From Luteimonas viscosa (GTDB taxonomy: Bacteria; Pseudomonadota; Gammaproteobacteria; Xanthomonadales; Xanthomonadaceae): a stretch of 64,000 nt of DNA. Position 1 is the first letter of the stretch. The number at the start of each line of letters is the position of its first letter. Location: the NCBI RefSeq assembly GCF_008244685.1, contig NZ_VTFT01000001.1:2583248-2647247 (forward strand), read 5' to 3'. This document shows positions 63,433 through 64,000 of the stretch, one piece after another. A model generated the notes under the pieces. It did no database searches. It was not told the origin of the DNA and worked only from the letters and a program-made list of their open reading frames with translations. The position numbers and the translations under genes were made by a program.

Positions 63433-64000
63433 ATGGGACGCTGGAGAATCCCGGCGGGCGCGATCCCGGCGGCATTGGCGCTGGCGCTGGTCTGCACCGG
63501 CGCATCGCAGGCCTTGTCGCGGACTTCGGAACGCGGGCGAGCGGATGCGCCAGTCGCGGACGAATGGCCGCAGGCGAGCAACGAAGCCGTCCATCGCGTG
63601 CCGGTGGGCTTGGTGGTGGCGGGGCAAGCGCGAGGTGCCCTGCCGCAGAGGGAGTCGCGAACCGATCGCGCGGCTGCAATGGCGCGCGGGGTGCCTGCCG
63701 GAACCGCTTCGCCGCCGGCGCAGGCAGCCGCGGCATCGTCGCGCACGACCGGCGGACGCGGCGCCCGGCACCGGCGCGCGGCATCGGCCTTCATCCCGGT
63801 GCCGCTGCAGTCCCGCATCGATGCGGTCCAGCCGATGACCGGCATCGTGCTGTGGAACGACAACGCCGCCGGCCTGGCCGCGCTGGGCGAGGACGTGCAG
63901 CTGGAGTTCGCCTACCTGCGCTACAGCGACGTGAGTCCCAGCTCCACCACGTTCGACTGGTCTCCCGTCGACACGCGCCTGGCCGCCGCCGCCGCGCGCG
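63433..64000 (+). CDS. Secreted DUF4832/DUF4874-like protein, N-terminal part
   Basis: The reading frame is open from the ATG at 63433 to the window edge (189 codons). AAGGAG precedes the start. A signal peptide (ALALALVCTGASQA) is followed by a low-complexity Ala/Arg-rich linker to about residue 120. The sequence then becomes IPVPLQSRIDAVQPMTGIVLWNDN, VQLEFAYLRYSDVSP and TTFDWSPVDTRL. This resembles the start of DUF4832/DUF4874 proteins, which are thought to be glycosidase-like TIM barrels. Adjacent to a TonB receptor, it may be a glycan-degrading enzyme. The catalytic part is outside the window, so the call is tentative. Confidence 0.6.
   Translation, partial: MGRWRIPAGAIPAALALALVCTGASQALSRTSERGRADAPVADEWPQASNEAVHRVPVGLVVAGQARGALPQRESRTDRAAAMARGVPAGTASPPAQAAAASSRTTGGRGARHRRAASAFIPVPLQSRIDAVQPMTGIVLWNDNAAGLAALGEDVQLEFAYLRYSDVSPSSTTFDWSPVDTRLAAAAAR

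Overview
The window is about 70% GC and is most consistent with a member of the Lysobacteraceae/Xanthomonadaceae (Lysobacter, Luteimonas or Pseudoxanthomonas type). This is inferred from the many large TonB-dependent receptors linked to LacI/DeoR-controlled sugar genes, the xanthomonad-type uvrD, polA, dinB and DUF2782 neighbourhood, a candidate sX13-like small RNA after polA, and dispersed GC-rich hairpin repeats. No rRNA, tRNA, prophage, IS element or CRISPR array was seen.

Region 1 (1-24.4 kb): after a dipeptidyl-peptidase IV start and a YfcG-type GST comes a carbohydrate block. It holds a GH3 beta-glucosidase lipoprotein, a LacI regulator, TonB receptor 1 with a SapC / cupin_8 / flavin-dependent halogenase trio, a CPA2 antiporter, a FucP-like sugar MFS permease and a YqhA protein. 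A second TonB receptor with its own SapC / cupin / halogenase set and a DUF6445 protein follows. Three near-identical 14-bp palindromes (TGACAACGTTGTCA type) precede the GH3/LacI pair, receptor 1 and the sugar permease, which suggests one local LacI regulon. Receptor 2 instead has a different palindrome (TGTTAGCGCTAACA). The block ends in the decayed remnant of a CPA2 antiporter.

Region 2 (24.5-41.6 kb): mostly housekeeping genes. These are uvrD, a small conserved protein, a short 6-phosphogluconate dehydrogenase, a universal stress protein, a Gfo/Idh/MocA oxidoreductase, a DUF2782 lipoprotein, polA, the candidate sRNA, dinB, a phosphoglycolate phosphatase whose tail runs into 163-bp tandem repeats, a conserved hypothetical protein, btuB behind a cobalamin riboswitch, tfoX_C, the free-Met-sulfoxide reductase gene, a TMEM175-like channel and bioD.

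Region 3 (41.8-51.7 kb): two RND adaptor-permease pairs face away from a TetR regulator gene. One pair is in line with tetR and the other is divergent. No outer-membrane factor is encoded.

Region 4 (51.8-64 kb): an amino-sugar (N-acetylgalactosamine type) utilisation locus. A minus-strand operon encodes a GH36 glycosidase, an EamA permease, AgaZ, AgaS and a BadF-type sugar kinase. Alongside are a divergent amidohydrolase lipoprotein, an AgaR-like DeoR repressor, TonB receptor 4 and the start of a secreted DUF4832/DUF4874-like protein. Repeats of TTTCG in both divergent promoter regions are the likely AgaR sites. The expected flow is outer-membrane uptake, periplasmic alpha-glycoside cleavage, inner-membrane import, phosphorylation and isomerisation/deamination. 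The GalNAc-6-P deacetylase and the aldolase subunit are not in the window.
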